Positions 26,673 through 35,916 are shown, counted from the stretch's first letter. The stretch: DNA of 64,000 nt from Streptomyces drozdowiczii (GCF_026167665.1 NZ_CP098740.1:7192001-7256000), one strand, 5' to 3'. Notes: a model not told the origin generated them from the sequence alone. Translations and numbers: made by a program.

Positions 26673-28207
26673 GCAGCGCCGACAGCAGCCCGCGCTTCGA
26701 CGCCACTGCCGCAGCGCAGCAGATGCTCGCCCTGGAAGCCGAGGGCGGCCTCCCCGGCCTGCCCGCCCAGCAGAACGCCTCCGTGGTCAGCGAACCGGCC
26801 CCGCCCGAGGGCCGCCTGCCCTCCCTCCTGACCGACCGGGGCAACGCCAAGCTCTTCGCCGTCATGTTCGGCGACCAGTTCCGGCACGTCGAGGGCCTCG
26901 GCTGGTACCACTGGGACCAGTACCGCTGGAAGCGCACGGGCGGTGAGAAGGCCGCGGTGTGGGCGGCGGGCGACCTGGCCGAACAGATGCCTCCCACCGA
27001 TCCCACCGGCCAGTTCACGGACCGGGAACTGCGCGCCCACCGCCGCCGGTCCATGTCGACCCCCGGCATCAAGGCCATGCTCACGCAGGCGAAGGCGTCC
27101 CCCGCCCTCGCCCTGGACCCGGACGTCCTGGACGGCGACCCCTACGCCCTGTGCACCCCGGCCGGCGTCGTGGACCTCCACACCGGGCACCTACGCAAGC
27201 CCGACCCCGAGGGCGACATGCACTCCCGGGCCACGAGCGTCGCCCCCGAGGAGACGCCCACCCCGCGCTGGCACCGCTTCCTGCACGACACGTTCGGCGA
27301 CGACGCCAAGGGCGAGGAGACGATCCACTTCCTCCACCTGCTCCTCGGCTACTCCGTGACGGGCGACGTCGGCGCGCAGGTACTGCCGTTCCTGTACGGG
27401 ACCGGCGCGAACGGCAAGTCCGTGCTGCTGGACGTGATGACGCAGATCCTCGGTGACTACGCGCAGGCCGCCCCGCCGGGCTTCCTCATGGAGAAGGGCA
27501 AGTTCTCCGAGCACTCCACCGAGCTGACGGAACTGCACGGTCGGCGTATCGTCGTCTGTTCGGAGCTCAAGCCGAACGACAAGTTCGACGAGTCCCGGGT
27601 CAAGCTGCTGACCGGCGGCGACCGCATCATGGCCCGCCGGATGCGCCAGGACTTCTTCAGCTTCAACCCGACCCACAAGCTCTGGCTGCTGGGCAACCAC
27701 CGCCCCGAAGTCGGCACCGGAGGCCACGCGTTCTGGCGCCGCATCCGCCTCATCCCGTTCGAGCGAGTCGTCCCCGCCGCCCGCAAGATCGACAACCTCG
27801 CCAAGGAACTCGTCCAGAGCGAGGGCCCCGGCATCCTGCAATGGCTCATCGAGGGCGCCAAGCTCTACCTGGCCACCCGCGACCCGCTCGACGGCCCCGC
27901 CACGGTCCGCTCGGCCACCGCCGCCTACGCCACCACCGAGGACCACATCGGCCGCTTCCTCGCCGAGTGCTGCACCACCCACACCGCGGACCTCCGCGTC
28001 GAACAGGGCCTGCTGTACGCCGCGTACAGCAGCTGGTGCGGAGCCGGCGAAGGCATCCGTCCCGCCACGGCCCGTGCGTTCGCGACCCGGGTCCGTCAGG
28101 AACTCTCCCTCGCCTCGCCCGCCGACATGATGAAGTCCAGCGGCAAGAAGTACTACCCCGGCCTGGGACTCCTCACCGACGACGACTCCAGGACCGGCCA
28201 TGCCTGA
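26669..28207 (+). CDS. Replication module B: D5/P4-type SF3 helicase
   Basis: An intact 512-residue helicase. An N-terminal region (about 40-220) with LTDRGNAKLFAVMFGDQFRH precedes the D5_N-type segment, then Walker A YGTGANGKSVLLD at about 250, GRRIVVCSELKPNDKFDE, ARRMRQDFFSF, LLGNHRPEVG, and a C-terminal winged-helix-like region. It is the partner of prim-pol B. It also serves as the in-window template showing that helicase A is broken by a single missing base. Confidence 0.92.
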   Translation: MSSADSSPRFDATAAAQQMLALEAEGGLPGLPAQQNASVVSEPAPPEGRLPSLLTDRGNAKLFAVMFGDQFRHVEGLGWYHWDQYRWKRTGGEKAAVWAAGDLAEQMPPTDPTGQFTDRELRAHRRRSMSTPGIKAMLTQAKASPALALDPDVLDGDPYALCTPAGVVDLHTGHLRKPDPEGDMHSRATSVAPEETPTPRWHRFLHDTFGDDAKGEETIHFLHLLLGYSVTGDVGAQVLPFLYGTGANGKSVLLDVMTQILGDYAQAAPPGFLMEKGKFSEHSTELTELHGRRIVVCSELKPNDKFDESRVKLLTGGDRIMARRMRQDFFSFNPTHKLWLLGNHRPEVGTGGHAFWRRIRLIPFERVVPAARKIDNLAKELVQSEGPGILQWLIEGAKLYLATRDPLDGPATVRSATAAYATTEDHIGRFLAECCTTHTADLRVEQGLLYAAYSSWCGAGEGIRPATARAFATRVRQELSLASPADMMKSSGKKYYPGLGLLTDDDSRTGHA

Positions 28208-28330
28208 CGTACGCACCGGGCACACACCCGCCGGTCCGGCCTACCATGAACACGGTGCCCCCACCAGGGAACGTGCTCACACCCACCCCGGCCTCCTCCC
28301 GGCCGGCCGACACACAAAGGGGCTGCAGCC

Positions 28331-28714
28331 ATGAGCTCGCTGCTGAACGAGAGCGACCTCCACCACGAGAGCGCCGTGGTCTGGCTGGAGAACCCCGACA
28401 ACCTCGACTACGTACGCCAGGCGCTCGACAAGACCACCCGCCGCCGCGGAAAGCCCCGCTACGAACGCGACGGACGCATGGTCGGCTACACCGAGCTGGA
28501 GGCCAACACCGAGGCCGACCCCGACAGCGGACTCCACCTGCGCCGGGTCTTCTTCCTGCTCCCCCACGACCGCGACGCCGACCCCGACGGCCCGTACCAC
28601 GAGGGCGCACCCGGCGAGGCGGTCGACCCGAGCACCATCGAGCCGAAGCGCGTCGGGGACAAGACACCCCGCTCGCAACGCGGACTGGCCGCGACGGCGG
28701 AGACCGGCAGCTGA
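28331..28714 (+). CDS. Replication module B: small conserved protein (DUF6009-like)
   Basis: 127 residues, paralogue of the module A small protein: LDYVRQALD, RRGKPRYERDGRMVGY and RRVFFLLPHDRD are kept. Here it is separated from the helicase by 123 bp, unlike module A where the genes overlap, so it may have its own promoter. Function unknown. Retention in both modules suggests a role linked to replication. Confidence 0.72.
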   Translation: MSSLLNESDLHHESAVVWLENPDNLDYVRQALDKTTRRRGKPRYERDGRMVGYTELEANTEADPDSGLHLRRVFFLLPHDRDADPDGPYHEGAPGEAVDPSTIEPKRVGDKTPRSQRGLAATAETGS

Positions 28715-28729
28715 AGGGGCGGGCGGAGA

Positions 28730-28784
28730 TTATTACGCCGTAATACTCCCCCTCCCGCCCCGTCGGCTTATTACGCCGTAATAA
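28730..28784. promoter_or_regulatory. Two parS-like palindromes upstream of parAB
   Basis: TTATTACGCCGTAATAA, a 17-bp palindrome (8-bp arms, C centre), is at 28768-28784 and a copy with one end mismatch at 28730-28746. It is sharply AT-rich against surrounding DNA and is repeated three times downstream of parB, so it is the probable ParB-binding centromere. It is unlike the chromosomal Streptomyces parS (GTTTCACGTGAAAC). Confidence 0.85.
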
Positions 28785-28918
28785 CTGCCCCGCCCCTCCC
28801 TCAGCCCACCGAGCCCGGCTCCACGCACACCCAGGAGCCGGGCTCTTGAGCGTCCCTCAAACAAAAAACAGCCAGAACTAACGCGTCAATACGGAAAAGG
28901 ATCATCGGAGTTAGTAAG

Positions 28919-30165
28919 GTGGCGGGCATGACTTCGCCCTCCCCCGGCGACCGCGAGAAGGTCGTCTCCAAGCTGCCCCCGGTCCTGCAACAAGACCTGA
29001 AGATCCGGGCCGCCCAGCACAGCATCGACATCCAGCACGCCGTCGAAGCGGGCATCGAGGCATGGCGGCGGCTCGGCTCCAACCTCTCCCCCATCGACAC
29101 CGCCGGCGCCAAGTCCTTCGCCACCTTCCTGCCTGACGGCCAGTGGGACGGCTTCCGCGCCGACTGCGCATCCCGGGGTGTCTCCCTCATCCAGGGCCTC
29201 GCCCAGTCCGTCGTCATGTGGCTGGAGACGAACCCGGCGCCCACCGTCGTACGCCCCGAGCACCCGAAGCGCATCATCACCTGCAACCAGAAGGGCGGCG
29301 TCGGGAAGACCGCCATCGCCGCAGGCACCGGCGAAGCCCTCGCCGAGGACCCGGGCGCGCTCCACCCCGTCCGCATCTCCAAGCACTTCGCGGCCGCCCT
29401 CGCCGAGGACGCGGACCCCTCACCCCTCGACTACGAAGACCTCCCCGGTCTCGGACTGCGCGTCCTCCTCGTGGACTTCGACCCCCAGTGCCACCTCACC
29501 AAGCAGCTCGGCCACCAGCCGCTGCCCATCGAGGGCGACAGCCTGACCAAGCACATGGCCGGCGAGGCCAAGGGCCGGCTTGCCGACCTCGTCGTCCCCA
29601 TCGAGGACCCCCGCTTCGGCGACCGCCTCCACCTGCTGCCCGCCTGCACCGACGCCTTCCTCCTGGACGTCAAGCTCTCCGGGGTCCGGGCCCGCGAAGC
29701 AGCCCTGGAACGCGCCCTGTCCGCCATCGAGGCCGACTACGACGCCGTCATCATCGACTGCCCGCCCAGCCTCGGCCTCAGCATGGACGCCGCCGCCTAC
29801 TACGGCCGCCGCCGCCAGGGCGAGGCCCCGGGCAACTCCGGCGTGCTCGTCGTCGTCCAGGCCGAGGACAGCTCCGCCGACGCCTACGGACTCCTCACCT
29901 CCCAGATCGAGGACCTCCGCGACGACATGCACCTCGAACTCGACTACCTCGGCATCGTCGTCAACCACTACGACGCCCGCCGCGGCTACATCGCCACCTC
30001 GTCCCTCAACTCCTGGATGGACATAAAGGATCCGAGGGTCGTCGGAGTCATCGGTGATCTCAAGGAACAGAAGGAGGCCGTACGCGTGAAGCAGCCCCTG
30101 CTCGCCTACTCCCCCGCTGCGACCAGGCCGTCGGCCTGCGTGCCCTCGCCCGGGAGATCTCATGA
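28919..30165 (+). CDS. parA: Plasmid partition ATPase ParA (apparent frameshift near the end)
   Basis: About 415 residues. An N-terminal extension of about 115 residues (possibly DNA-binding) precedes the deviant Walker A TCNQKGGVGKTAIAAG. Walker A' is VLLVDFDPQCHLTKQLG and the Walker B region is DAVIIDCPPSLGLSMD. The frame breaks at the CCCCC run 30111-30115. One added base gives CDQAVGLRALAREIS and a stop that overlaps the parB ATG. Starts at GTG 28919 or ATG 28928 are both plausible. An ACTAAC/GTTAGT pair (28877-28915) upstream could be its operator. Confidence 0.87.
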
Positions 30166-31057
30166 GCAAGGCATCCCGGCTCGGCGCCGGCTCCTCCTTC
30201 GGCCAGACCCAGTCCATCAGCGCCCGCCGCGCCGCCATCAACCAGGTCGCAGCCGCCCCCACCGAGGGCGCCCCGCCCCGGTCGAGCTCCCCGTCGACAT
30301 CATCAGCCTCAACCCCGACAACCCGAGGTCCGACCTCGGCGACCTCACCGACCTCGCCAACAGCCTCCGCGACCACGGCCAGAAGACCGCGATCAGCATC
30401 ATGGGCCGCTTCGCCTACCTCGAAGGCAACCCGGACCGTGAGAACGACCTCGAACCCGGCACCAAGTACGTCGTCATCGACGGCAACTCCCGCCTCGCCG
30501 CCTCCCGCGAAGCCGGCCTCACCGAGATCAAGGTGATGCTGGACGACAAGCTGGGCAGCAACCCCGACGAGATACTGGAATCGGCCCTCGTCGCCAACAT
30601 CCACCGCCAGGAACTCAACCACCTGGACGAGGCCAAGGCCCTCGAACAGCTCCTGAAGATCCACGGCACCCAGGAAGCCCTGGCCGCCCGCCTCCACCGC
30701 TCCCAGGGCTGGGTCTCCCAGCGCCTCGCGCTGCTGACCCTGACCCCGTCACTCAAGGAGAAGCTCCAGTCGGGCGAGGAATCCGCGGCCACGCTGCGCC
30801 TGGTCGGCAAGAAGAAGGCCGAGGAGCAGGAGGCCCACCTGGAGCACCTGAAGGCGACCAGGACCCAGAAGCCGCGCACCCCCAAGCAGAAGCGGCAGTC
30901 CCCCTCGGAGCCCCCGACCCGCTTGCCCTCGACCGACGCGTACACGTTGGCGAGCCTGATCATCGAAGAGCTCGACGTCGCATCCCGCCGCAAGCTCACC
31001 GAGCTGCTCGTCGACTTCAAGATCGAGGAGTCGAAGCGGATGAGGGCGGAGAAGTAG
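30162..31057 (+). CDS. parB: Centromere-binding ParB (apparent frameshift near the start)
   Basis: About 298 residues. After about 38 residues the frame breaks at the CCCC run 30276-30279. One added base joins TEGAPP to VELPVDIISLNPDNPR, the start of the ParB N-terminal domain. The domain contains a family-like segment VIDGNSRLAASREAGL, followed by the HTH region (GTQEALAARLHRSQGWVSQRL) and a C-terminal dimerisation region. It is coupled to parA by an ATGA overlap. It would bind the TTATTACGCCGTAATAA sites on both sides of the operon. Confidence 0.87.
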
Positions 31058-31070
31058 CCGCCGCACAGGG

Positions 31071-31133
31071 CTGGGTGCGCATTATTACGCCGTAATAATG
31101 CGCACCCAGCCCTTCGCTATTACGGCGTAATAA
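31071..31133. promoter_or_regulatory. Two parS-like palindromes after parB, one extended to 39 bp
   Basis: The site at 31082-31098 is embedded in a perfect 39-bp palindrome (31071-31109, arms starting CTGGGTGCGCATTATTACG) 13 bp after the parB stop, so it may also terminate transcription. A second copy in the other orientation, with one end mismatch, is at 31117-31133. Confidence 0.82.
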
Positions 31134-31333
31134 CCGAGGCCGCCCCACACGGCGGCGGTGGCACGAGACGGTCACCGCACCGAGCAGGGGAATCCAGCGG
31201 GGGAGTACCTCACCCCAAGGGGCAGGAGTGCAACCGCTCCGCTGAGCGGGCTGAGGCCGAGCACGTAACCCGCACCTCAGCCGCTGAAGTCCATCGCCGC
31301 GCATGGGCACGCCGGCCCCAGTCGCCGGCCGCA

Positions 31334-31350
31334 TTATTACGCCGTAATAA
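31334..31350. promoter_or_regulatory. Fifth parS-like palindrome
   Basis: TTATTACGCCGTAATAA is exact here, extended by GCA/TGC on either side. It lies 277 bp past the parB stop in otherwise gene-free DNA. It completes a set of two sites upstream and three downstream of parAB. Confidence 0.82.
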
Positions 31351-31373
31351 TGCGCAGTAGGCGATCAGGGCGG

Positions 31374-31517
31374 GACCAGTACGACCACCCTTGCGGCTGG
31401 TTCGAGCTGGACCGCCCCAAGTCCTACCTGGTGCGCCTAGTGACCCGTGAGGCGCTCAACGCCCGCCGAGCGAGCGCACACTGGCGCGAGGAGGAGACGT
31501 CCTCACGATCGCCTTGA
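31374..31517 (+). pseudogene. Fragment of an ECF sigma factor gene
   Basis: A 47-codon stretch reads GWFELDRPKSYLVRLVTREA and continues into LNARRASAHWREEE before a stop. This resembles the region-2 end of SigJ-type ECF sigma factors (PKAYLVRVATRLALDRLRSA-like). There is no start or region 4. It is a remnant at the edge of a degraded zone. Confidence 0.35.
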
Positions 31518-31671
31518 TCTCGAAGGCAGTCGCGGAAGGGGCGTGCGTACCGAGTGTTGGCTCCGCTTTCCAAAAGGGTGACGTCGCCCCTGGCACGACG
31601 GAGTTGGCCGACCATCGGGTTGAACTCCTCCGGCCACTGGCTGAGTTCTGTTGAGGTTCAGAACAGGATGC

Positions 31672-31930
31672 TCAGCCGGTGGCGTCGAGGTTGGCCGTCT
31701 GCGCGGCGAACTTGGCTCGGCGTTGTTCGGTGAAGCGCCCGGGTTCGGCGGCTCGGATCTTGGGGACCGGCATGAGGGGGGAGGAGAGGTTGCCACCGGT
31801 GAGCAGGGGGTGCAGTTGATAGAGGCCGTCTCCCAGACTCCAGGCGAGTCCGCTTCGCCTGTTCGTCGGAGGTACCGGCCACGGTGAGGCAGGGATGCAA
31901 CTGGAGGATGCCTCGCTTGGCGGTGCGCAT
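31672..31930 (-). pseudogene. Unrecognised gene remnant, frame broken
   Basis: From an ATG at 31930 the minus strand reads MRTAKRGILQLHPCLTVAG, then DEQAKRTRLESG. After adding one base in a GGG run it continues GDGLYQLHPLLTGGNLSSPL and ends AAQTANLDATG. Codon use looks genuine, with GC-rich third positions. I do not recognise the family. It may lack its 5' part, since it abuts the IS630 remnant. Confidence 0.35.
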
Positions 31931-32042
31931 CCAGCCGATGTGCGCGAAGAACTGGCTAGTGCTCTGACCGCATAGGTTCGCCGGGTTGGTGGTCGGGGCG
32001 GTTGGATGTTGGTGACGTCCGATCCGACCCGCTGGAGGCACG

Positions 32043-32987
32043 GTGGCCGAGCCTGTCCGTGTACGCAGATTGACCGACCAGGGGGGCAGAAGCTGCAGCA
32101 GATCGTGCGCCGGGGAAGCACCGGTTCGGTTCGCTACCGGCGCGCGATGATGCTGCTGGCTTCGGCTGGCGGAAACCGCGTCCCGGTGATCGCCCAGCTG
32201 GTGCAGGCCGACGAGGACACCGTCCGGGATGTGATCCATCGGTTCAACGAGATCGGCCTGGTCTGCCTGGACCCTCTATGGGCGGGAGGTCGTCCCCGCC
32301 TGCTCAGTCCTGACGACGAGGACTTCGTCGTCCAGACGGCCACCAACCGACCGACCAAGCTCGGCCAGCCCTCACCCGCTGGTCCATCCGCAAACTGGCC
32401 GCCTACCTGCGGAAAGTCCACGGCCGCGTCATCCGCATCGGCCGCGAGGCGTTACGCCGTTTGCTCGCCCGCCGCGGCGTCACCTTCCAGCGCACCAAGA
32501 CGTGGAAGGAATCCCCGGACCCCGACCGCGAGACGAAGCTGGACCGGATCGAGGAGGTCCTGGCCCGGTTCCCGGACCGGGTCTTCGCCTTTGACGAGTT
32601 CGGACCGCTCGGCATCCGGCCCACCGGCGGTGCGGGCTGGGCCCCCGTCGGTCACCCCGAGCGGCACCCAACCTTTCCGCGCACGAGGGCGAGAAGATCC
32701 GTTGCTGGGCGAGGAAGAACCGCGTCGAGCTGTGTTTCACCCCGACTTACGCGTCCTGGGCCAACCCGATCGAGGCCCACTTCGGGCCGCTGCGGCAGTT
32801 CACCATCGCCAACTCCCACCACGGCAACCACATAGTCCAGACCCGAGCCCTGCACGCCTACCTGCACTGGCGCAACAAGAACGCACGACATCCCGCTGTC
32901 CTTGCAGCTCAACGCCGTGAGCGCGTCCGGGTCCGCAGCGAGAAGGGCGTCCGCTGGGGCGGACGACCTGCCGCTGTCGCAGCCTGA
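32043..32987 (+). pseudogene. IS630-family transposase, frameshifted and internally deleted
   Basis: From GTG 32043 (after GGAGG) the product reads through an HTH (RYRRAMMLLASAGGNRVPVI), a linker, the first catalytic Asp in VFAFDEFGPLGI and the last Glu in ASWANPIEAHFGPLRQF. Frame breaks occur at the GGGGGG run 32081-32086 and near 32370. At about 32669 the sequence jumps from HPERHP straight to NLSAHEGEKIR, so roughly 60 codons including the second catalytic Asp are missing. The element is dead. I cannot place its terminal repeats. Confidence 0.8.
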
Positions 32988-33015
32988 TCAACCCGGTGAA
33001 CCTTGCCGGCCGGCC

Positions 33016-33732
33016 TTAGCGGTAGCCGTCCACCCTGGCGCCTGCTGAAGGAGCGAGATCGGGCCAGGGATGCCCTGCCCTGTCGGAGGCAGCGGACCGA
33101 AGGAGGTCAAGCAAAGTAGACCCTGGGTAGCCCCGGAAACTCGAATAGGCGGAACGGTAGTAGCAGCTCCAGTAGCTCACGACCCGCCGCTGAGTACGGT
33201 CGAAGAAGGCCGGGTTGTCCACGATGAACTGCCCATAGGCGACGTGGCCCCGGGCGCCCGGAGCGGCCAGATCACGAAGCCCGTCGCAGATGTCGACGAG
33301 GATCTCCAAGACGTACTCGCCGACCAGCTGGACGACGAACGGGACGACCCACGGGTCCGTGGAGTCAACGACCTTCGCCAGGTGGCGCTGCCTGACCATC
33401 CCGTCGCAGTGCCTTGAGTACAGGCAGTGCAGAAGTTGCCGTTGACGCGACGAGAGCGACGCCATCGCGCCGGGCGGCGGCTCGTCGTTGTAGAGACGCC
33501 CCGGGATGGTCACCTGCTGGCCCTCTACAACGACCGAAAACGACGCTGCCGGGCGGAGGCGAGAAGCAGGCATGACCGCCAGAAATGCCTCAGTGTCTCC
33601 CGCGAGCTCCACTGGGAACGCCGTGATCAACGGATCGCTTCTATCGAAAGGCGGCTGCACGAGCTGAGCATAAGCGGACGTTCCCACCGCGAGGTTGGCC
33701 CCCACCACCTCACGGTCGCCCAACCCGGTCAA
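33016..33732 (-). CDS. Conserved-looking hypothetical protein
   Basis: A 238-residue intact frame that I do not recognise. It has a well-ordered sequence with SLSSRQRQLLHCLYSRHCDG, MVRQRHLAKVVDSTDPWVV and PFVVQLVGEYVLEILVDI in the middle, no signal peptide and no clear metal or nucleotide motif. The Trp/Tyr-rich C-terminal third (YWSCYYRSAYSSFRGYPG) is notable. It may start at a later codon than 33732. It is isolated among remnants. Confidence 0.55.
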   Translation of the reverse strand: MTGLGDREVVGANLAVGTSAYAQLVQPPFDRSDPLITAFPVELAGDTEAFLAVMPASRLRPAASFSVVVEGQQVTIPGRLYNDEPPPGAMASLSSRQRQLLHCLYSRHCDGMVRQRHLAKVVDSTDPWVVPFVVQLVGEYVLEILVDICDGLRDLAAPGARGHVAYGQFIVDNPAFFDRTQRRVVSYWSCYYRSAYSSFRGYPGSTLLDLLRSAASDRAGHPWPDLAPSAGARVDGYR

Positions 33733-34022
33733 CGTATGCGGTCACAGCACTAGCCGGTCAGCAGGACGAGTGAGGTCAGGCCGCCCGCCGGTCCGGCCGG
33801 CTCTCCTCATGCCGGGCGCGCGCCGCCGCGCCGTCCAGACCTCGCGCCGGTCTCAGGCCAGGGCCGAATCCAGGAACGGGCATCGGACGGATGCCGCCGT
33901 CCTGGCGGCTCGGCGCCGACGGCCACGCGCCCGGCCACAGCCCAGCTCCGACTGCAGCTGCTGCTCCGTCGCGCTCCCGGCCAGCAGACCGGTCCCCGAA
34001 ACATTGCGCGGCGCCGACCAGG

Positions 34023-34160
34023 CTGTTCCAAGCACTTCAGGTGCGACGGGCCACGGTCTCCGCCTGGGAATCCTCGACGAAGCCCACCGAGCCGCGCGGC
34101 CCGGAACGCGAGGCGTACGCCCGGCTGCTGAACCAGCTCGCGGAGCTCTACCCCGCCTGA
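34023..34160 (+). pseudogene. Remnant of a Tap-like N-terminal HTH
   Basis: The last 45 codons of this frame read QVRRATVSAWESSTKPTEP, then REAYARLLNQLAELYPA and stop. They align with the tap HTH end in this window (RRESVGNWESGRSEPRPPK, AAYARLLEGLAARYPE). There is no upstream helix and no Tap body. It is a fragment of a second tap-type or XRE gene. Confidence 0.5.
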
Positions 34161-34599
34161 TCCCGGACAACAGCTTCGTCGGCTTCAGGCCGGACGCGAT
34201 ACTCCTGATCGCAGCGGCTGCCAACGGGTCAGCCGACGGCCGTCTCCTCTTGCGGAACGCGCAGCATGCCCGCACGACCGCTCCCTGGACGATCGGATGG
34301 CCGGCCTGCTGGGAGTTTCGAGGGAGCCCCCTGAGATCCCGCCGTACGACGGGGACGCCGGCAGGTGATGTCGGGCCCCTGGCGGGAGGCGGCGGCCGGG
34401 ATGCAGGACAGCCCGGCCGCGCCGGGCTGTCCTGCTTTGCCGTCGCGGCCCCGTGTCGGTGGGGGAGAGAGCGCCTTCGCTTCGGACGGTCCGGCCACCA
34501 GCGGATCCACCGGTGAATGTGCCGTCCTCATGGTGCGCGATCGACTCGGTGAACATGCGAGCCCTGAAAAAAAGGGGGCCTGACAGGTCCGAATCCTGC

Positions 34600-34770
34600 C
34601 GGCAGAGGTAAGTACGGCTCGCAGATCCACCTGATCACCGAACGAGACGGTCTGCCCGGCCCGCGCGGCGCAAGCCCGCCAAGCTCCACGCCGGCAGAGC
34701 TACGACTACGCTCACCTGCGACGATGTTTACGCGAACGCGGTATCACCCACCGCATCGCCCCAAAGGAGG
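34600..34770 (+). pseudogene. IS5-family transposase fragment
   Basis: Pieces read GKYGSQIHLITERDGLP, then PAKLHAGRAYDYAHLRRCLR and ERGITHRIAPKE, matching the C-terminal half of IS5/IS1112-type transposases, but the segment carrying the catalytic Asp between them is deleted. It is a remnant only. Confidence 0.6.
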
Positions 34771-34787
34771 AGTCCTTCGCGGGGCGC

Positions 34788-35036
34788 GCACCCGCTCCGC
34801 GGGTGCTGGCGCGGCTCGCTTCGCTCCCCGCAGCCCCGGCTGCGCCGGGGCAAGGCCCCCTCCGCTCCGCTCCAGGGGCCGGGGGTTCTCTTCGCTCCGC
34901 TCCGAGAACCCCAGTGAACGGGCCCCGCTTCGCGGCACCCTGACATCCCGCTACGCGGGATGGGGGATTCCGCTCCGCTCCACCCCGGCCCTTCCGGCTT
35001 CGCCTTCAGGGCCAGGAACAGCCCGCTGACGCGGGC
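34788..35036. repeat. Cluster of about nine short hairpins
   Basis: Successive inverted repeats with tiny loops: GCACCCG/CGGGTGC (34788-34806), CCCCGGC-TGC-GCCGGGG (34834-34850), a GGCCCC/GGGGCC pair (34854-34880), GGGGTTCTC/GAGAACCCC (34882-34912), CATCCCGC-TAC-GCGGGATG (34944-34962), GGCCCT/AGGGCC (34987-35012) and GCCCGC/GCGGGC (35021-35036), plus weaker ones. Loops are rich in CTTCG and CTCCGCTCC. The density recalls telomeric or REP-like folded DNA. No ORF here looks coding. Confidence 0.65.
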
Positions 35037-35187
35037 CGGGCTGGCTGCAGGGGGTGGGGTCGCTCGTTCGGGTCGGGTTCCAGCGTACTCCGTGCATCAG
35101 ATTGATTCAGCATGTACCGTTGGTGAAAACACGGGACACCCTTTAATCGTCTGGAGTGGGCGGCCTCGGTTTCCTGGAGAGGGTTGA

Positions 35188-35879
35188 TTGGCTATGTGGA
35201 GTGCTGAGGATGTAGCAAGGGAATCGGTTCGCCGTGCAGGAATCGGCCTGAATGCCGCAGCAGTCTCGGAGCGCGCCTTGGAGGCTGCGGTCCGGGAACG
35301 GGAGACGGCGGAGGAGGCCCGGCGCGGTATTCAGGTCTACTCCGAGTTCCCTCAGGATCTGGAGCGGCTGGCAGAGGTATGGGCGGCCAAGCGCGCAGAG
35401 TGGCAGCGCCTGGCGGACCTGATGGAGCGAAGCGGATGGAGCGTCTATACCCCGGAGAAGGACGCCCGGGGGACGACGTGGGCTCGTGAGCGTGAGGAAC
35501 GGCGTCAGCGGGTCCTGGACAAGCACGCGGAGCACATGGCGCGGCAACGGGGCGAGCGGGCCCTGCTGGAAGAGCAGGCCGCCTCGGTGCGGCTGGAGCG
35601 CTTGGAGCGGTTCGTCAGGGAGAGCGTGCTGCCTAATACCCACCCTCACACCACGGCGCGGCGCCAGGTCCTGGAGGCGCTGGGCGAGGCCGGCGGTCTG
35701 TGCACGGCCCGGACGCGGAACGCGGACGGGGACGTCGTCGTGTGCGCGCTCGATGCCGGGCACTACGACCCGGCCAACCAGCCGCCGGCCAGGGCGGGGA
35801 GCCCGGCGGCTGGCACAAGGCGGACGGATCGATCTGGAACGACTCGGGCGCGGCAGCCATTCCGCACGCGGCCCGCTGA
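35188..35879 (+). CDS. Hypothetical coiled-coil protein upstream of the helicase (apparent frameshift)
   Basis: About 230 residues. The first 170 are highly charged and helical (AAVRERETAEEARRG, WAREREERRQRVLDKHAEHM), likely coiled coil. One base added in the GGGG run 35796-35799 restores a C-terminus GEPGGWHKADGSIWNDSGAA ending at 35879. The start is TTG 35188 or ATG 35194 after GGAGAGGG. Function unknown. It is 37 bp upstream of the SF2 helicase and probably cotranscribed with it. Confidence 0.6.
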
Positions 35880-35916
35880 AAAGACCACACGGATTCAGCG
35901 CTCGGGAAGGCATGAA

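Noticed and set aside
28919..31057. A natural ParA-ParB fusion protein
   Set aside because: The continuous frame is produced by two single-base losses. The stretch between the domains is out-of-frame noise, and restored frames give a normal ATGA overlap between two separate genes.
34788..34806. A true terminal telomere at the CCCGCTCCGCGGG hairpin
   Set aside because: The 13-nt match is in the orientation where the other hairpins would lie outside, not inside, the end. The sequence continues on both sides, and such GC hairpins are frequent in Streptomyces. It is kept only as a possible relic.
34724..35029. Open frames within the hairpin cluster
   Set aside because: They consist of repeated Arg/Ser/Pro codons generated by the inverted repeats and have no start signal or similarity.
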